From contig JAYWHT010000019.1 in assembly GCA_043777595.1 (NCBI GenBank), positions 1 through 64,000 of the forward strand: 64,000 nt of DNA. Reading direction: 5' to 3'. The notes under the pieces were generated by a model that saw nothing but the letters and a program-made list of their open reading frames with translations, ran no database searches and was not told where the DNA came from. This document shows, piece by piece, positions 17,023 through 26,485 of this stretch (position 1 is its first letter; every line of letters starts with the position of its first letter). The position numbers were made by a program, and so were the translations under genes. Source of the DNA: JAYVJH01 sp043777595 (GTDB lineage: Bacteria; Bacteroidota; Bacteroidia; Cytophagales; Spirosomataceae).

Positions 17023-18288
17023 ATGAAAATCTTTAAAAATCTTACTTTTTGGGTCTTAACAGCCATTACGTGCGGCGTTTTATTGGGACATTACTACCCC
17101 GAATTTGCGCTAACGCCTATCCTCGAAAAAGGTTTCAAGGTCAATCTTTGGATTTCAGAATTTGAAATAAAGACAACATTTAGCGAGTTTCTAAGTAGTA
17201 TTTTTATCAGTACTGTCAAGATTTTTATTGTGCCAATCATTTTTATTACCATCACCTTGGGTATAATTTCAATGGGCAATTTGAAAAAAGTAGGAAAAGT
17301 AGGCGCAAAAGCCCTACTCTATTTTGAAGTCGTTACGACCGTAGCTTTGTTTATTGGAGTGATAGTAGCCAATGTCATTCGCCCTGGCGACGGTGTGATG
17401 ACGGCCAGCATCAAGGGTGGAGACATCAGTAAATACACCGAAAAAGCACAAGATTTTAGTTGGCTCAAGTTTTTTTTAGACAACGTTACACTACAAATCT
17501 TAGTACTGGCTATTGTTACGGGCGTGGTGTTGAGCAATTATTCAGGCCGGCAGCGAGTTATTGATTTTTTGACACCTATTTCCAAAAAAATATTCTGGGC
17601 CTTGCATAAAGTCATGTACTTAGCCCCTATTGGTGCTTTTGGTGGTATGGCTTTTACTGTTGCCAAATATGGCCTCAAAACCTTGCTACCATTAGCCAAA
17701 CTCATGGCAACGGTCTATACTACAATGGGTATTTTTATCTGTGTAGTGTTGTGGTTTATACTCAAAACGGCCAAAGTCAATTTATTCAAATTTCTAAGTT
17801 ACATCAAAGAAGAGCTACTGATTGTGTTGGGTACGTCGTCGTCGGAGGCAGCCTTGCCGTCGTTGATGGAAAAACTCGAAGGCATGGGTTGCTCTAAATC
17901 TGTGGTAGGCTTGGTAGTACCAGCAGGCTATTCTTTTAATTTGGACGGCACAACGATTTACCTGTCGATGGCCGTGATTTTTTTGGCGCAGGTATTTAGT
18001 GTTCAACTGAGTTTGGAGCAAATGCTGACCATTATTGGTATTTTGATGGTAACGTCCAAGGGAGCGGCAGGAGTTACGGGCAGCGGTTTTATAGTACTGG
18101 CCAGCACACTGACGGCCATCAAGGTTATTCCTGTCGAGGGTTTGGCTTTGTTGTTGGGTGTAGATAGATTTATGTCTGAGGCTCGGGCTATTACCAATTT
18201 TATCGGCAATGGCGTAGCAACTATTTGGTTGTCAAACAACGAAAAGGAATTTGACAGAGCCAAGATGAAAACAGCATTTGGTGATTGA
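17023..18288 (+). CDS. Dicarboxylate/amino acid:cation symporter (DAACS family)
   Basis: A 421-residue member of the GltP/DctA family. The serine-rich hairpin ELLIVLGTSSSEAALP, the helix-7 motif PAGYSFNLDGTTIYLSMAVIF and the second hairpin TSKGAAGVTGSGFIVLA are intact, so it is a Na+- or H+-coupled symporter for C4-dicarboxylates or acidic amino acids. Its end is followed by two hairpins that separate it from the convergent protease gene. It fits the run of organic-acid transporters that began with the MFS gene. Confidence 0.94.
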   Translation: MKIFKNLTFWVLTAITCGVLLGHYYPEFALTPILEKGFKVNLWISEFEIKTTFSEFLSSIFISTVKIFIVPIIFITITLGIISMGNLKKVGKVGAKALLYFEVVTTVALFIGVIVANVIRPGDGVMTASIKGGDISKYTEKAQDFSWLKFFLDNVTLQILVLAIVTGVVLSNYSGRQRVIDFLTPISKKIFWALHKVMYLAPIGAFGGMAFTVAKYGLKTLLPLAKLMATVYTTMGIFICVVLWFILKTAKVNLFKFLSYIKEELLIVLGTSSSEAALPSLMEKLEGMGCSKSVVGLVVPAGYSFNLDGTTIYLSMAVIFLAQVFSVQLSLEQMLTIIGILMVTSKGAAGVTGSGFIVLASTLTAIKVIPVEGLALLLGVDRFMSEARAITNFIGNGVATIWLSNNEKEFDRAKMKTAFGD

Positions 18289-18316
18289 ACCGTTGGCTAA
18301 GAAATAGTGCCAGCGC

Positions 18317-18362
18317 AACTCAAAATCCCCCGCCACAAATACAGAGCGAGGGATTTTGAGTT
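18317..18362 (+). terminator. Strong hairpin after the DAACS gene
   Basis: A 17-bp stem (AACTCAAAATCCCCCGC with GCGAGGGATTTTGAGTT, one mismatch) and a 12-nt loop lie 28 bp after the stop codon. The 3' side ends in TT then TATA, so it should end transcription of the symporter gene. Confidence 0.75.
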
Positions 18363-18406
18363 TATATGACCTGCGGATATTTTTTATTCTTGAAAGATAC
18401 AAAAAA

Positions 18407-18457
18407 GCCGTGCTAACTTCGCCAACAGTAAGAGTGATTGAGCAAAATTAGCACGGT
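18407..18457. terminator. Long-loop hairpin between convergent genes
   Basis: A perfect 10-bp stem (18407-18416 with 18448-18457, GCCGTGCTAA/TTAGCACGGT apart from the outermost base) has A-tracts on one side and T-tracts on the other, so it could terminate from both directions. Its 31-nt loop is unusually long for a terminator. Confidence 0.55.
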
Positions 18458-18541
18458 TTTTATATAAATTCAATGTATTTATTGTAGATTAGTTATGTTA
18501 GTTTTTACTCAATTACTATACCAGAACGTAATAACTCAATA

Positions 18542-21094
18542 CTACTTAGGGTCTAACGCTCGCTGGATTCTGACTGCTACATCTTGCAAATGGTACTTTG
18601 TCATTTTGTCTGATGTCGTACCAACTACACTCTTGATGTCGGCTTGTAGTTGTGATAAATTTGCTCTTACAACCGACTGAATATCAGATTTTTTGACATC
18701 GGTCGTTGGTCCCGAACCAAACCTAAACCCAGGCGCATCGAAACTAAACGAAATAGAAGGTAATGGTGTTCCAAGCATTGCGATTAGTTTTTCGGTATAG
18801 TTTTTTTGTAGATTTCTACGATACAGGTCAATCGGTTTACGGGTTTTGAGTTCGCCCCAAATTCCACCACGTAGGTCGTCAAACAACTCGTCTATCTGAT
18901 AGCCATTTTTGGTTTGGCTACTGGTTTCAATTAGTCTGGCCAAACGGTTATTGTCCAATAAGCTATTGAGTGTATTGTCCTGAATGCTTCTGATGGTTTC
19001 AACGCCCTGATCTGGTCGCAGTCGGTTTAGTATTTGGGTGTCTATCAGCCAAGTTGGCGTTTCAAATAGTTGTTTATTCAAAAACGCAACGGCTTCTTTT
19101 TGTAACACTTTTGGCGTAGGCTCATACACTGCACCATCTTGGTCAAAAGTTTTTGGAGTTTCATAAATACCACCTACATACTTCGTTACGTGGCCTACAT
19201 ACCTACGAAACTGCCCCGTTACCTCCGAAAACTGCGAAGCCAATTTGTCATAATCTTCGGCCTCTTCACGTACCCAGCCCGATAGATTTGGTACTATTCT
19301 TTTTAGGTTTTTGATGCCATACTCACTGGCTTTCATGGCGTTATCGCCAATGTCTTCGCTTTGCGAGCGTGGGTCGTAAGAGTTGGTTTCAGTACCAAAC
19401 CAATACATCGGGTCTTTTTCGTGGCTTTTTACCCAACGGTTCAATATTTGTTTTTCGTCTTCGGTATTCTTGGCTTCATACACAGGCTTATATGCCCACT
19501 CAATCGCCCATTTATCATACACTCCTACATGCGGAAAAAACTCAGTGATGCCGTCTTCGGGCTGTGCTACATAGTTAAAACGAGCATAGTCCATGATAGA
19601 AGTCGTATGGCCAAATTTGGCTAAGTGTGCTTTATCACGTAGTTTTTCGACAGGTGTGGCATGGCTTGAGCCGAAGTTGTGGCGCAGGCCGAGCGTATGG
19701 CCTACTTCGTGAGCAGCCACAAAGCGTATGAGTTGCCCCATGAGTTCATCGTCAAATTTAGGCTTTCTGGCACGTGGGTCGGCTGCCGCTGTCTGAATCA
19801 TATACCATTTGTACAACAAACTTACTATGTTGTGATACCACCCAATGTGGCTTTCTAATATTTCGCCCGAGCGAGGGTCGTGAATGTTGGGGCCGTAGGC
19901 GTTTTCAACATCAGAAGCAAAATAACGAATAGCCGAGTAGCGAGCATCTTCGAGGCTCATCGTAGTGTCTTTTTCAGGCCAGTCTGCAGCACTAATGGCA
20001 TTTTTCCAGCCCGCTTGTTCAAAGGCTACTTTCCAGTCTTCGACGCCTTGCTTTAAATATTTACGCCATTTGACAGGTGTGGCTGGGTCGATGTAATAAA
20101 CGATTGGTTTTTTGGGTTCAATCAATTCACCTTTTTTCTGACGAGCCATATCTGTTGAGTCTTTGGCCTCCATGCGCCAGCGCACTGCAAAAGTTTCTCG
20201 CTCAACTTTGGCCAAATTTTCGTCATAAACGGTGTAGCGATTGGCAAAATAACCCACACGTGAATCGAATATCCGTTTGGCCATTGGTGTTTTGGGCATC
20301 AACAACAGTGAGGTGTTCATCTCGAGTGTTACAGCACCTGCTACAGCGGCGGCAGGTAAGTTGGTACTTGGAAACGGGCTTGGTGCACCAAAACTGGGGC
20401 TGGCCGCACTGGCAGAAAACGTCTTGACAACTCTGACTTCGGTATTGATAGGATAGCTACTTATTTTTTGGATATACGACCTATCGGAGGCCAACATCGA
20501 AAGTCGATACGAGGTTTTGGTACTTGGCGGCAATGAAACAACTTGATTATCGCCCTTAAAAAAGTCTGTAACATCTATCACCGTCGAGGTATCTTTGCGG
20601 CTTACCTTGACATCAAAAGCGGCAGTGATTGGCTCAACGTTTGAGTTCTTGACGGCCTGATAAATCGCCTGGGCGGTATCTGCACTAACGTTGATGTGAG
20701 TTACAACTCTCAAAAAAATCTTGTTGTCAGGTCCTTTTTCCCAACGCAATACTTCCTGATTGGCCAACTCACCACCATAACCCGCACCAGTGGGTGCTTT
20801 GGCAATACGAGTTACGGCCATAAACTCACGACCCATGAGTGAATCGGCAATTTCAAAATAATATTTATCTTCAACTTTGTGGACAGTAAAAAGTCCTTTT
20901 GAAGTCTGAGCCTTGGCCGTAATCACTTCCCTGTATGGCTTAGGGCCAAGTTTGGGAGGTGTCGGTTTATCGGCAGGGGCTGTTGCTGGGGCAACCGCTT
21001 TGGTATCTGTTTTTGGTACTTCGGGTTTGGGGGTTTGTGCAAATGCGACTGTCGCAAATAGAAATGAAATAGCAAACAAAGAAAAGATTTTCAT
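18542..21094 (-). CDS. Zinc-dependent metalloprotease (DUF5117/DUF5118 type)
   Basis: An 850-residue secreted metzincin-like protease. It has a signal peptide (MKIFSLFAISFLFATVAFA), then a Pro/Ala/Lys-rich linker and the large N-terminal DUF5118/DUF5117-like region. The catalytic motif HEVGHTLGLRH starts near residue 462 and matches HExxHxxGxxH exactly, with a downstream SIMDY Met-turn. A DUF4953-like C-terminal domain completes the usual architecture. The family is common and often multicopy in Bacteroidota, where it degrades external protein. No T9SS tail is present, so it probably stays in the periplasm. Confidence 0.93.
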   Translation of the reverse strand: MKIFSLFAISFLFATVAFAQTPKPEVPKTDTKAVAPATAPADKPTPPKLGPKPYREVITAKAQTSKGLFTVHKVEDKYYFEIADSLMGREFMAVTRIAKAPTGAGYGGELANQEVLRWEKGPDNKIFLRVVTHINVSADTAQAIYQAVKNSNVEPITAAFDVKVSRKDTSTVIDVTDFFKGDNQVVSLPPSTKTSYRLSMLASDRSYIQKISSYPINTEVRVVKTFSASAASPSFGAPSPFPSTNLPAAAVAGAVTLEMNTSLLLMPKTPMAKRIFDSRVGYFANRYTVYDENLAKVERETFAVRWRMEAKDSTDMARQKKGELIEPKKPIVYYIDPATPVKWRKYLKQGVEDWKVAFEQAGWKNAISAADWPEKDTTMSLEDARYSAIRYFASDVENAYGPNIHDPRSGEILESHIGWYHNIVSLLYKWYMIQTAAADPRARKPKFDDELMGQLIRFVAAHEVGHTLGLRHNFGSSHATPVEKLRDKAHLAKFGHTTSIMDYARFNYVAQPEDGITEFFPHVGVYDKWAIEWAYKPVYEAKNTEDEKQILNRWVKSHEKDPMYWFGTETNSYDPRSQSEDIGDNAMKASEYGIKNLKRIVPNLSGWVREEAEDYDKLASQFSEVTGQFRRYVGHVTKYVGGIYETPKTFDQDGAVYEPTPKVLQKEAVAFLNKQLFETPTWLIDTQILNRLRPDQGVETIRSIQDNTLNSLLDNNRLARLIETSSQTKNGYQIDELFDDLRGGIWGELKTRKPIDLYRRNLQKNYTEKLIAMLGTPLPSISFSFDAPGFRFGSGPTTDVKKSDIQSVVRANLSQLQADIKSVVGTTSDKMTKYHLQDVAVRIQRALDPK

Positions 21095-21360
21095 AAGGCA
21101 TAGTTTAAATGAAGTACCAAATATGTGATATTATACCGAAAAAACGGACTATTTTTTTTGAAGTGTATTAAAATAAAAATAAGTAATTATATAAAGTACT
21201 TATTTACAAGTAGTTATGTTTGTGTCCAACAAAAAATATAACTATTGTGTGTTTTTTTTTCTTTTTTTCTTGTATTTCGATTCATATTTTCTAATTTTAT
21301 GCCAAATAACCCTGTAAAGGCACATTTTAATCATTTTACCACTTTAAATTATTAAGACAC

Positions 21361-21543
21361 ATGGCAAGATTTGACGAAATTAAGAACTTAGTGATGAATC
21401 TCGAAGATGACTTCGATAAGTTCTACAACAAAAACAACCAAGCGGCAGGAACTCGTGTAAGAAAGGGTATGCAAGACCTCAAAACTCTCTCACAGGAGAT
21501 TCGCTCGGAGGTACAAAACATGAAAAACGAGACTGCCGCATAG
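21361..21543 (+). CDS. Histone H1-like protein Hc1
   Basis: A 60-residue, highly charged helical protein that matches the short Bacteroidota form of Hc1 (start MARFDEIKNLVMNLEDDFDK, then RVRKGMQDLKTLSQEIRSEV). Unlike the chlamydial Hc1 it lacks the long Lys/Ala-rich tail and is nearly neutral. It is probably a nucleoid-associated protein, although DNA binding by this short form is not established. It is monocistronic, with its own terminator. Confidence 0.85.
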   Translation: MARFDEIKNLVMNLEDDFDKFYNKNNQAAGTRVRKGMQDLKTLSQEIRSEVQNMKNETAA

Positions 21544-21566
21544 GCACCATTCTGGTTAAGAGTACA

Positions 21567-21609
21567 AAAAAGCGCAAGTTTGAAAACTATTTCAAAACTG
21601 CGCTTTTTT
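21567..21609 (+). terminator. Terminator after Hc1
   Basis: AAAAAAGCGCAAGTTTGAAA pairs with TTTCAAAACTGCGCTTTTTT with one bulge and a short loop, and a T-run follows. The stop codon is about 25 bp upstream. Confidence 0.85.
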
Positions 21610-21639
21610 GATTTTAATAGTTTAAACTATTATTTTTGC
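21607..21639 (+). promoter_or_regulatory. Promoter of the haem-protein gene
   Basis: TTTG (21607-21610), a 20-nt spacer, then TATTTTTGC (21631-21639) fits TTTG-N19-20-TAnnTTTG exactly. The -33 box overlaps the T-run of the Hc1 terminator. The start codon at 21692 is about 50 nt downstream. Confidence 0.7.
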
Positions 21640-21691
21640 AAAACATTTTGTGTACACAACTTGTCATAACAAGAATAAAATTAGCCATTCA

Positions 21692-24600
21692 ATGAAAAAA
21701 AATATAATATTTACTGTTACTGTAATATTAGCAATAGCTTTGGCCAGCACTTCGTGCAAGACCGAAAAAGAAAAAGCCGAAGAAGCAGCAGACAGCACAT
21801 TTGCACATTATACACAAACAGAAAAAGACAAACCCTCGAACGCAGTAGCTGGTCTAAATGTAGAAGCGGGGCTTGAAGTTGGTCTTTTTGCAAGTGAGCC
21901 AGACTTTACAAACCCAACCGATATTGACATCGACCACCGTGGGCGTGTCTGGGTGTGTGAGTCGTACAACTATCGCAACCCGCACAACGGCAACCCAAGC
22001 CGAGACGAAGGCGACAGAATTGTGATATTGGAAGACACCACGGGCGACGGCAAGTCAGACACTGCCAAGGTTTTTTATGAGGGGCCAGAAATAGCCTCAC
22101 CGCTCGGTATTTTTGTGTTGGGCAACCGTGCTATAGTCTCGCAAAGCCCTTATGTTTGGTTGTTTACAGACACTAATAATGATGACCGAGCAGACAAAAA
22201 AGAAATTATTTTTAGTGGCATAGGCGGCGAGCAAAACGACCATGGTATTCATACCTTTGTGGCTGGGCCCGACGGTAAGTTTTATTTTAATTTTGGTAAT
22301 CTCGGTAGCCAGCTACTCGACAGTAAAGGCAAGCCTGTACTCGACCAAGACGGCGACCCTGTCAATGAAAACAAATACAAGCAGGGGGTTGTGTTTAGGT
22401 GCGACCATAGTTTTGAGAACGTAGAAGTAATGGCACACAATTGCCGCAATAGCTATGAGGTGGCAGTCGATAGCTATGGCACAATGTGGCAAAGCGACAA
22501 CGACAGCGATGGTAATCAGAGTTGTAGAGTAAATTTTGTGATGGAAAACGGTAACTTGGGCTACACCGACGAAATGACTGGCGAAAGTTGGGAAATAAAC
22601 AGAACAAACGTAGAAAAAACCATACCCGAGCGGCATTGGCATCAAAACGACCCAGGTGTAGTACCAAATTTATTGGTTACGGGCGGCGGCTCGCCGTCTG
22701 GTATGCTTGTTTATGAAGGAAGTCTGTTGCCACCAAAATACCACAACCAGCTCATTCACTGCGATGCTTGGAACTTATTGAGGCTTCATGAAAAACAACC
22801 TGACGGTGCTGGCTTCAAAGCACAATCGACCACTTTTATTGATGGTAGCCGCAATCAATGGTTTAGGCCGTCTGATGTCTGTACTGCACCCGATGGCTCT
22901 GTGATGTTTGCCGACTGGTATGGCCCTGTTGTAGGTGGCAATAATAATGGTGATTTGTTTTTGGGGCGAATCTTTCATTTAAAACCACCCAAGTATGGCT
23001 ATAAAAAAATAAATTTCGATTTCAGTACTGCCAATGGTGCGATAGTTGCCCTACAAAATCCCAATATTTCGGCAAGAACATTGGCTTACGAAAAATTGGA
23101 AAGTATGGGCAATAGTGCAGAAAAAGAACTATTAAACTTATACAACACAACCACAACACCGACCTCAAAAGCCCGTGCATTGTGGCTGCTTAGTAGGCTT
23201 AAAAACGGTTTGGTATATATCGCAAAAGCACTCACAGATACCGACCCAAATATTAGAGTAACGGCAGTGAGGGCATTGCGACAGATTGACAAAAATAACA
23301 TCGCTCTACTAATCAAAAAACCCAAAGCGGGCGTTTATGATACCGACCCACAGGTACGCCGTGAGTGTGCTATTTCGCTCAGAAAAAACAAATCGAAAGA
23401 CGCCCCAGCCGCTTGGGTAGCACTGGCTACTCAACACGATGGCAAAGATCGTTGGTATATTGAGGCATTGGGTATAGGTGCAGAAAACCAATGGGACAGT
23501 TACTTGGGGGCGTTACTCAAAACTAACCCGAAGATTTTGGACACTGTTTATGGCAAGGACATTGTTTGGAGGTCTCGTTCTGGCTTGTCTGTTCCATTTT
23601 TGGCAACATTAGCCAGCAATAGTTCAGAAGACTTAGCAAATCGGTTGCGTTACTTTCGGGCCTTTGACTTCAATCCAGCGGCTGCCGCCAAGTCAGATGC
23701 CCTGTTGGCTATTCTAAAAACATCAAAAGACGAAGACCTAAACGCATTGTGCTTGCACCATCTTGACCCCGAGTTTGTCAAAAAATCGGCTCTGGCGCAG
23801 CAATACTTACGCAAATTATTAGATGCCAAATATGGCACAGATGAGTACATAGAGATAGTAAAACGGTACCAACCAGAGACAGAATATAGCCGCTTGCTGG
23901 CATTGGCATTGAAGCCTGATATTGACAAGAAAACAAAAAAATATGCCAGTATGGAGCTGGTAAGACAAAAAAACAATACTGAAATCGTTGCGGCCGTCAA
24001 TAGCGCAGACTCTTCAAAATCTAAGTCAGTTATTGGGCTTTTGGCCGAAGTTGGCAATAAATTATCACTTCAAATATTAGAAAAAACTGCACTTGACCCC
24101 AAACAGCCACTTTCGATAGCCCTTGCAGCGGCAGCGGCCATGGGCAAAAGTTGGGACGGTGAAGAATGGGTGCTGAATTTATTGAAACAAAAAAAGTTTA
24201 GTAATGCCAAAATACGTGTAGCCGCAGCCGAAGGAATATCAAATGCTGTCCGTAAGCCTATCAGAGACGAAGCGGGTATATATATGGAGCGAGCTGACCC
24301 CGCCGACCCGCGAGTGTGGCCTGCGGTTGCCGATATGGCTAAAGTAAACGGCAATAGCGAAAGTGGGCATATTGTTTACTTTGGTTATTGTGCTTCTTGC
24401 CACCAAACTGCCGATGCGGTAGGTGTCGATTTTGGCCCCAAAATAGCAACCATTGGCGATAAATTAGGAAAAGAAGCATTGCTCAATGCTATCATCTACC
24501 CAAATGCTGGTATTAGTTATGGTTATGAAGGCCATATCGTAAAACTAAAAGATGGTGGAACTGCTGTTGGAATTATGGCCAGTAAGTCGGCCAAAGAAAT

Positions 24601-24766
24601 TGTACTCAAAATAATGGGCGGAACAACCCAAACCTACAAAATGGGCGATGTGAGTTCTATAACTCAAATGAAAGAATCTCTGATGCCAACAGGCTTGCAC
24701 GAAGCAATGACGATAAAACAACTCACAGATTTAGTACAATATTTGAGTGATCTAAAAAAGAAATAA
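21692..24766 (+). CDS. PVC-type haem-binding CxxCH lipoprotein with HEAT repeats
   Basis: A 1024-residue protein. A lipoprotein signal (ATG 21692; lipobox ASTSC) is followed by a beta-propeller-like dehydrogenase domain (TDIDIDHRGRVWVCESYNYR, about 60-440), a HEAT-like helical repeat region (about 450-880), and a C-terminal haem domain with CASCHQ near residue 900 and the conserved GPKIATIGDKLGKEALLNAI segment. This is the 'membrane-bound dehydrogenase/putative haem-binding' architecture, abundant in Planctomycetes and also in Cytophagales, thought to oxidise sugars or alcohols in the periplasm. The substrate is unknown. It stands alone with its own promoter. Confidence 0.9.
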   Translation: MKKNIIFTVTVILAIALASTSCKTEKEKAEEAADSTFAHYTQTEKDKPSNAVAGLNVEAGLEVGLFASEPDFTNPTDIDIDHRGRVWVCESYNYRNPHNGNPSRDEGDRIVILEDTTGDGKSDTAKVFYEGPEIASPLGIFVLGNRAIVSQSPYVWLFTDTNNDDRADKKEIIFSGIGGEQNDHGIHTFVAGPDGKFYFNFGNLGSQLLDSKGKPVLDQDGDPVNENKYKQGVVFRCDHSFENVEVMAHNCRNSYEVAVDSYGTMWQSDNDSDGNQSCRVNFVMENGNLGYTDEMTGESWEINRTNVEKTIPERHWHQNDPGVVPNLLVTGGGSPSGMLVYEGSLLPPKYHNQLIHCDAWNLLRLHEKQPDGAGFKAQSTTFIDGSRNQWFRPSDVCTAPDGSVMFADWYGPVVGGNNNGDLFLGRIFHLKPPKYGYKKINFDFSTANGAIVALQNPNISARTLAYEKLESMGNSAEKELLNLYNTTTTPTSKARALWLLSRLKNGLVYIAKALTDTDPNIRVTAVRALRQIDKNNIALLIKKPKAGVYDTDPQVRRECAISLRKNKSKDAPAAWVALATQHDGKDRWYIEALGIGAENQWDSYLGALLKTNPKILDTVYGKDIVWRSRSGLSVPFLATLASNSSEDLANRLRYFRAFDFNPAAAAKSDALLAILKTSKDEDLNALCLHHLDPEFVKKSALAQQYLRKLLDAKYGTDEYIEIVKRYQPETEYSRLLALALKPDIDKKTKKYASMELVRQKNNTEIVAAVNSADSSKSKSVIGLLAEVGNKLSLQILEKTALDPKQPLSIALAAAAAMGKSWDGEEWVLNLLKQKKFSNAKIRVAAAEGISNAVRKPIRDEAGIYMERADPADPRVWPAVADMAKVNGNSESGHIVYFGYCASCHQTADAVGVDFGPKIATIGDKLGKEALLNAIIYPNAGISYGYEGHIVKLKDGGTAVGIMASKSAKEIVLKIMGGTTQTYKMGDVSSITQMKESLMPTGLHEAMTIKQLTDLVQYLSDLKKK

Positions 24767-24856
24767 TAATAAAATGATACGGAACTAAAAAAATATTTGA
24801 AAATCAAAATTGATTTGCCGTACTTTGCAACGTTTTCAACCAAAATGCCAACACAA

Positions 24857-25093
24857 ATGTCAGAAATTGCAGAAAAAGTAAAAAAAATTATCGTCGATAA
24901 ACTCGGCGTAGATAGTTCAGAAGTAACCCCAGAGGCAAGTTTTACCAACGACTTAGGGGCAGACTCACTTGATACAGTAGAACTTATCATGGAGTTTGAA
25001 AAAGAGTTCAATGTGTCTATTCCAGACGACCAAGCCGAAAATATCGGTACAGTAGGGCAGGCAATCGCCTACTTAGAAGAAAATGTAAAGTAA
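24857..25093 (+). CDS. acpP: Acyl carrier protein
   Basis: A 78-residue acidic four-helix protein with the phosphopantetheine site GADSLDTVELIM (Ser37). ATG 24857 gives the canonical MSEIAEKVKKII start; ATG 24845 is possible with four more residues. It carries fatty-acyl chains during fatty-acid synthesis. FabF follows 122 bp later, after a hairpin, and then RNase III, the usual bacterial acpP-fabF-rnc order. TTTG at 24795 and a TACTTTG box near 24822 may be its promoter. Confidence 0.97.
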   Translation: MSEIAEKVKKIIVDKLGVDSSEVTPEASFTNDLGADSLDTVELIMEFEKEFNVSIPDDQAENIGTVGQAIAYLEENVK

Positions 25094-25138
25094 GGTTGTT
25101 TAAGTAATAAAGACTTACATATAACAAATAATTACAGA

Positions 25139-25177
25139 TTGAGATGCTAAAAAATACATTGGCATCTCAATTTTTTA
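25139..25177 (+). terminator. Terminator or attenuator between acpP and fabF
   Basis: TTGAGATGC pairs perfectly with GCATCTCAA around a 14-nt loop and is followed by TTTTTT. It may partly uncouple the highly expressed acpP from fabF. Confidence 0.8.
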
Positions 25178-25215
25178 GGTACTCATTTTTATTTTTCTAA
25201 ACTATTACTCATTTT

Positions 25216-26469
25216 ATGATATTGAAGCGAGTGGTTGTAACAGGGTTGGGCGCACTGACCCCTATCGGCAAAACCGTGTCAGAATACTGGAATGGCTTGG
25301 TCAATGGCGTGAGTGGTGCAGGTCCAATTACAAGATTCAACGCCGAAAAATTTAAAACTCGCTTCGCCTGCGAAGTGAAAGACTACGATGTAACAGCGTA
25401 CATACCCCGACAAGAAGCCCGAAAAATGGACTTGTTTACGCAGTTTGCAGTCATAGCTACCGACGAAGCTATCAAAGATGCGGGTTTGGACGTTTTCGAG
25501 CCAAACCTCGACCGTGCTGGGGTAATCTGGGGGTCGGGTATTGGTGGATTGAAAACCTTTGAAGAAGAAATTATTACTTTCGCTCAGGGCGATGGAACAC
25601 CACGTATCAACCCGTTTTTTATCCCCAAAATGATAGCCGACAGTGCCTCTGGGGTTATTTCGATGCGTCAGGGTTATCGAGGCCCTTCTTACGTTACGGT
25701 TTCAGCATGTGCTTCGGCCAACAATGCGCTTATTGATGCCTTTAACTATATCAGATTGGGCAAAATAGACCTTTGTATATCAGGTGGCTCAGAGGCTGCG
25801 GTAACTCATGCAGGAATTGGTGGCTTTAACTCTCTCAAAGCACTATCTGAGCGCAACGACGACTATCTAACAGCTTCAAGACCTTACGACAACGACCGTG
25901 ATGGCTTTGTGCTAGGGGAAGGTGCTGGCGCAATTATTTTGGAAGAATACGAACATGCCAAAGCCCGTGGCGCAAAGATTTATGCCGAACTAATCGGTGG
26001 TGGAATGTCGTCAGATGCGTATCACATTACAGCCCCACACCCCGACGGAATTGGTGCTTATATGTGCATGAAAAACGCACTGGAAGATGCCGAAATATTA
26101 CCCGAAGCCATTGACTATGTCAATACGCACGGCACATCTACACCCATCGGCGACCCGCAAGAAATCAAAGCCATTGAGCGTATTTTTGGCGAACATTCGT
26201 ACAAAATTAACATCAGTTCAACCAAGTCCATGACTGGGCATCTGTTGGGTGGGGCTGGGGCTGTAGAGGCTATTGCTTCGATATTGGCCATTCAAAACCA
26301 GATAGTACCGCCAACAATAAACCACTTCACAGACGACCCGGCCATTAACCCAAAACTAAATTTGACGTTCAATAAAGCCCAAGCTCGCACTATCAATGTG
26401 GCTATGAGCAATACTTTTGGCTTTGGCGGACACAATACATGTGTTATCTTTCGTAAACTTGAAGACTAA
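25216..26469 (+). CDS. fabF: Beta-ketoacyl-ACP synthase II
   Basis: A 417-residue condensing enzyme that elongates acyl-ACP with malonyl-ACP. The start LKRVVVTGLGALTPIGKTV, the nucleophile loop SACASANNALIDAF (Cys near residue 165), the His motif VNTHGTSTPIGDPQE and the second His motif KSMTGHLLGGAGAVEAI are all present, giving the full Cys-His-His triad. Length and neighbours (acpP before, rnc after) fit fabF. Confidence 0.97.
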   Translation: MILKRVVVTGLGALTPIGKTVSEYWNGLVNGVSGAGPITRFNAEKFKTRFACEVKDYDVTAYIPRQEARKMDLFTQFAVIATDEAIKDAGLDVFEPNLDRAGVIWGSGIGGLKTFEEEIITFAQGDGTPRINPFFIPKMIADSASGVISMRQGYRGPSYVTVSACASANNALIDAFNYIRLGKIDLCISGGSEAAVTHAGIGGFNSLKALSERNDDYLTASRPYDNDRDGFVLGEGAGAIILEEYEHAKARGAKIYAELIGGGMSSDAYHITAPHPDGIGAYMCMKNALEDAEILPEAIDYVNTHGTSTPIGDPQEIKAIERIFGEHSYKINISSTKSMTGHLLGGAGAVEAIASILAIQNQIVPPTINHFTDDPAINPKLNLTFNKAQARTINVAMSNTFGFGGHNTCVIFRKLED

Positions 26470-26485
26470 CTAACCCCGTAATTCT

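Noticed and set aside
21906..24354. Long reverse-strand open frames opposite the haem-protein gene
   Set aside because: They are antisense to a well-supported 1024-residue gene, without domains or promoters of their own.
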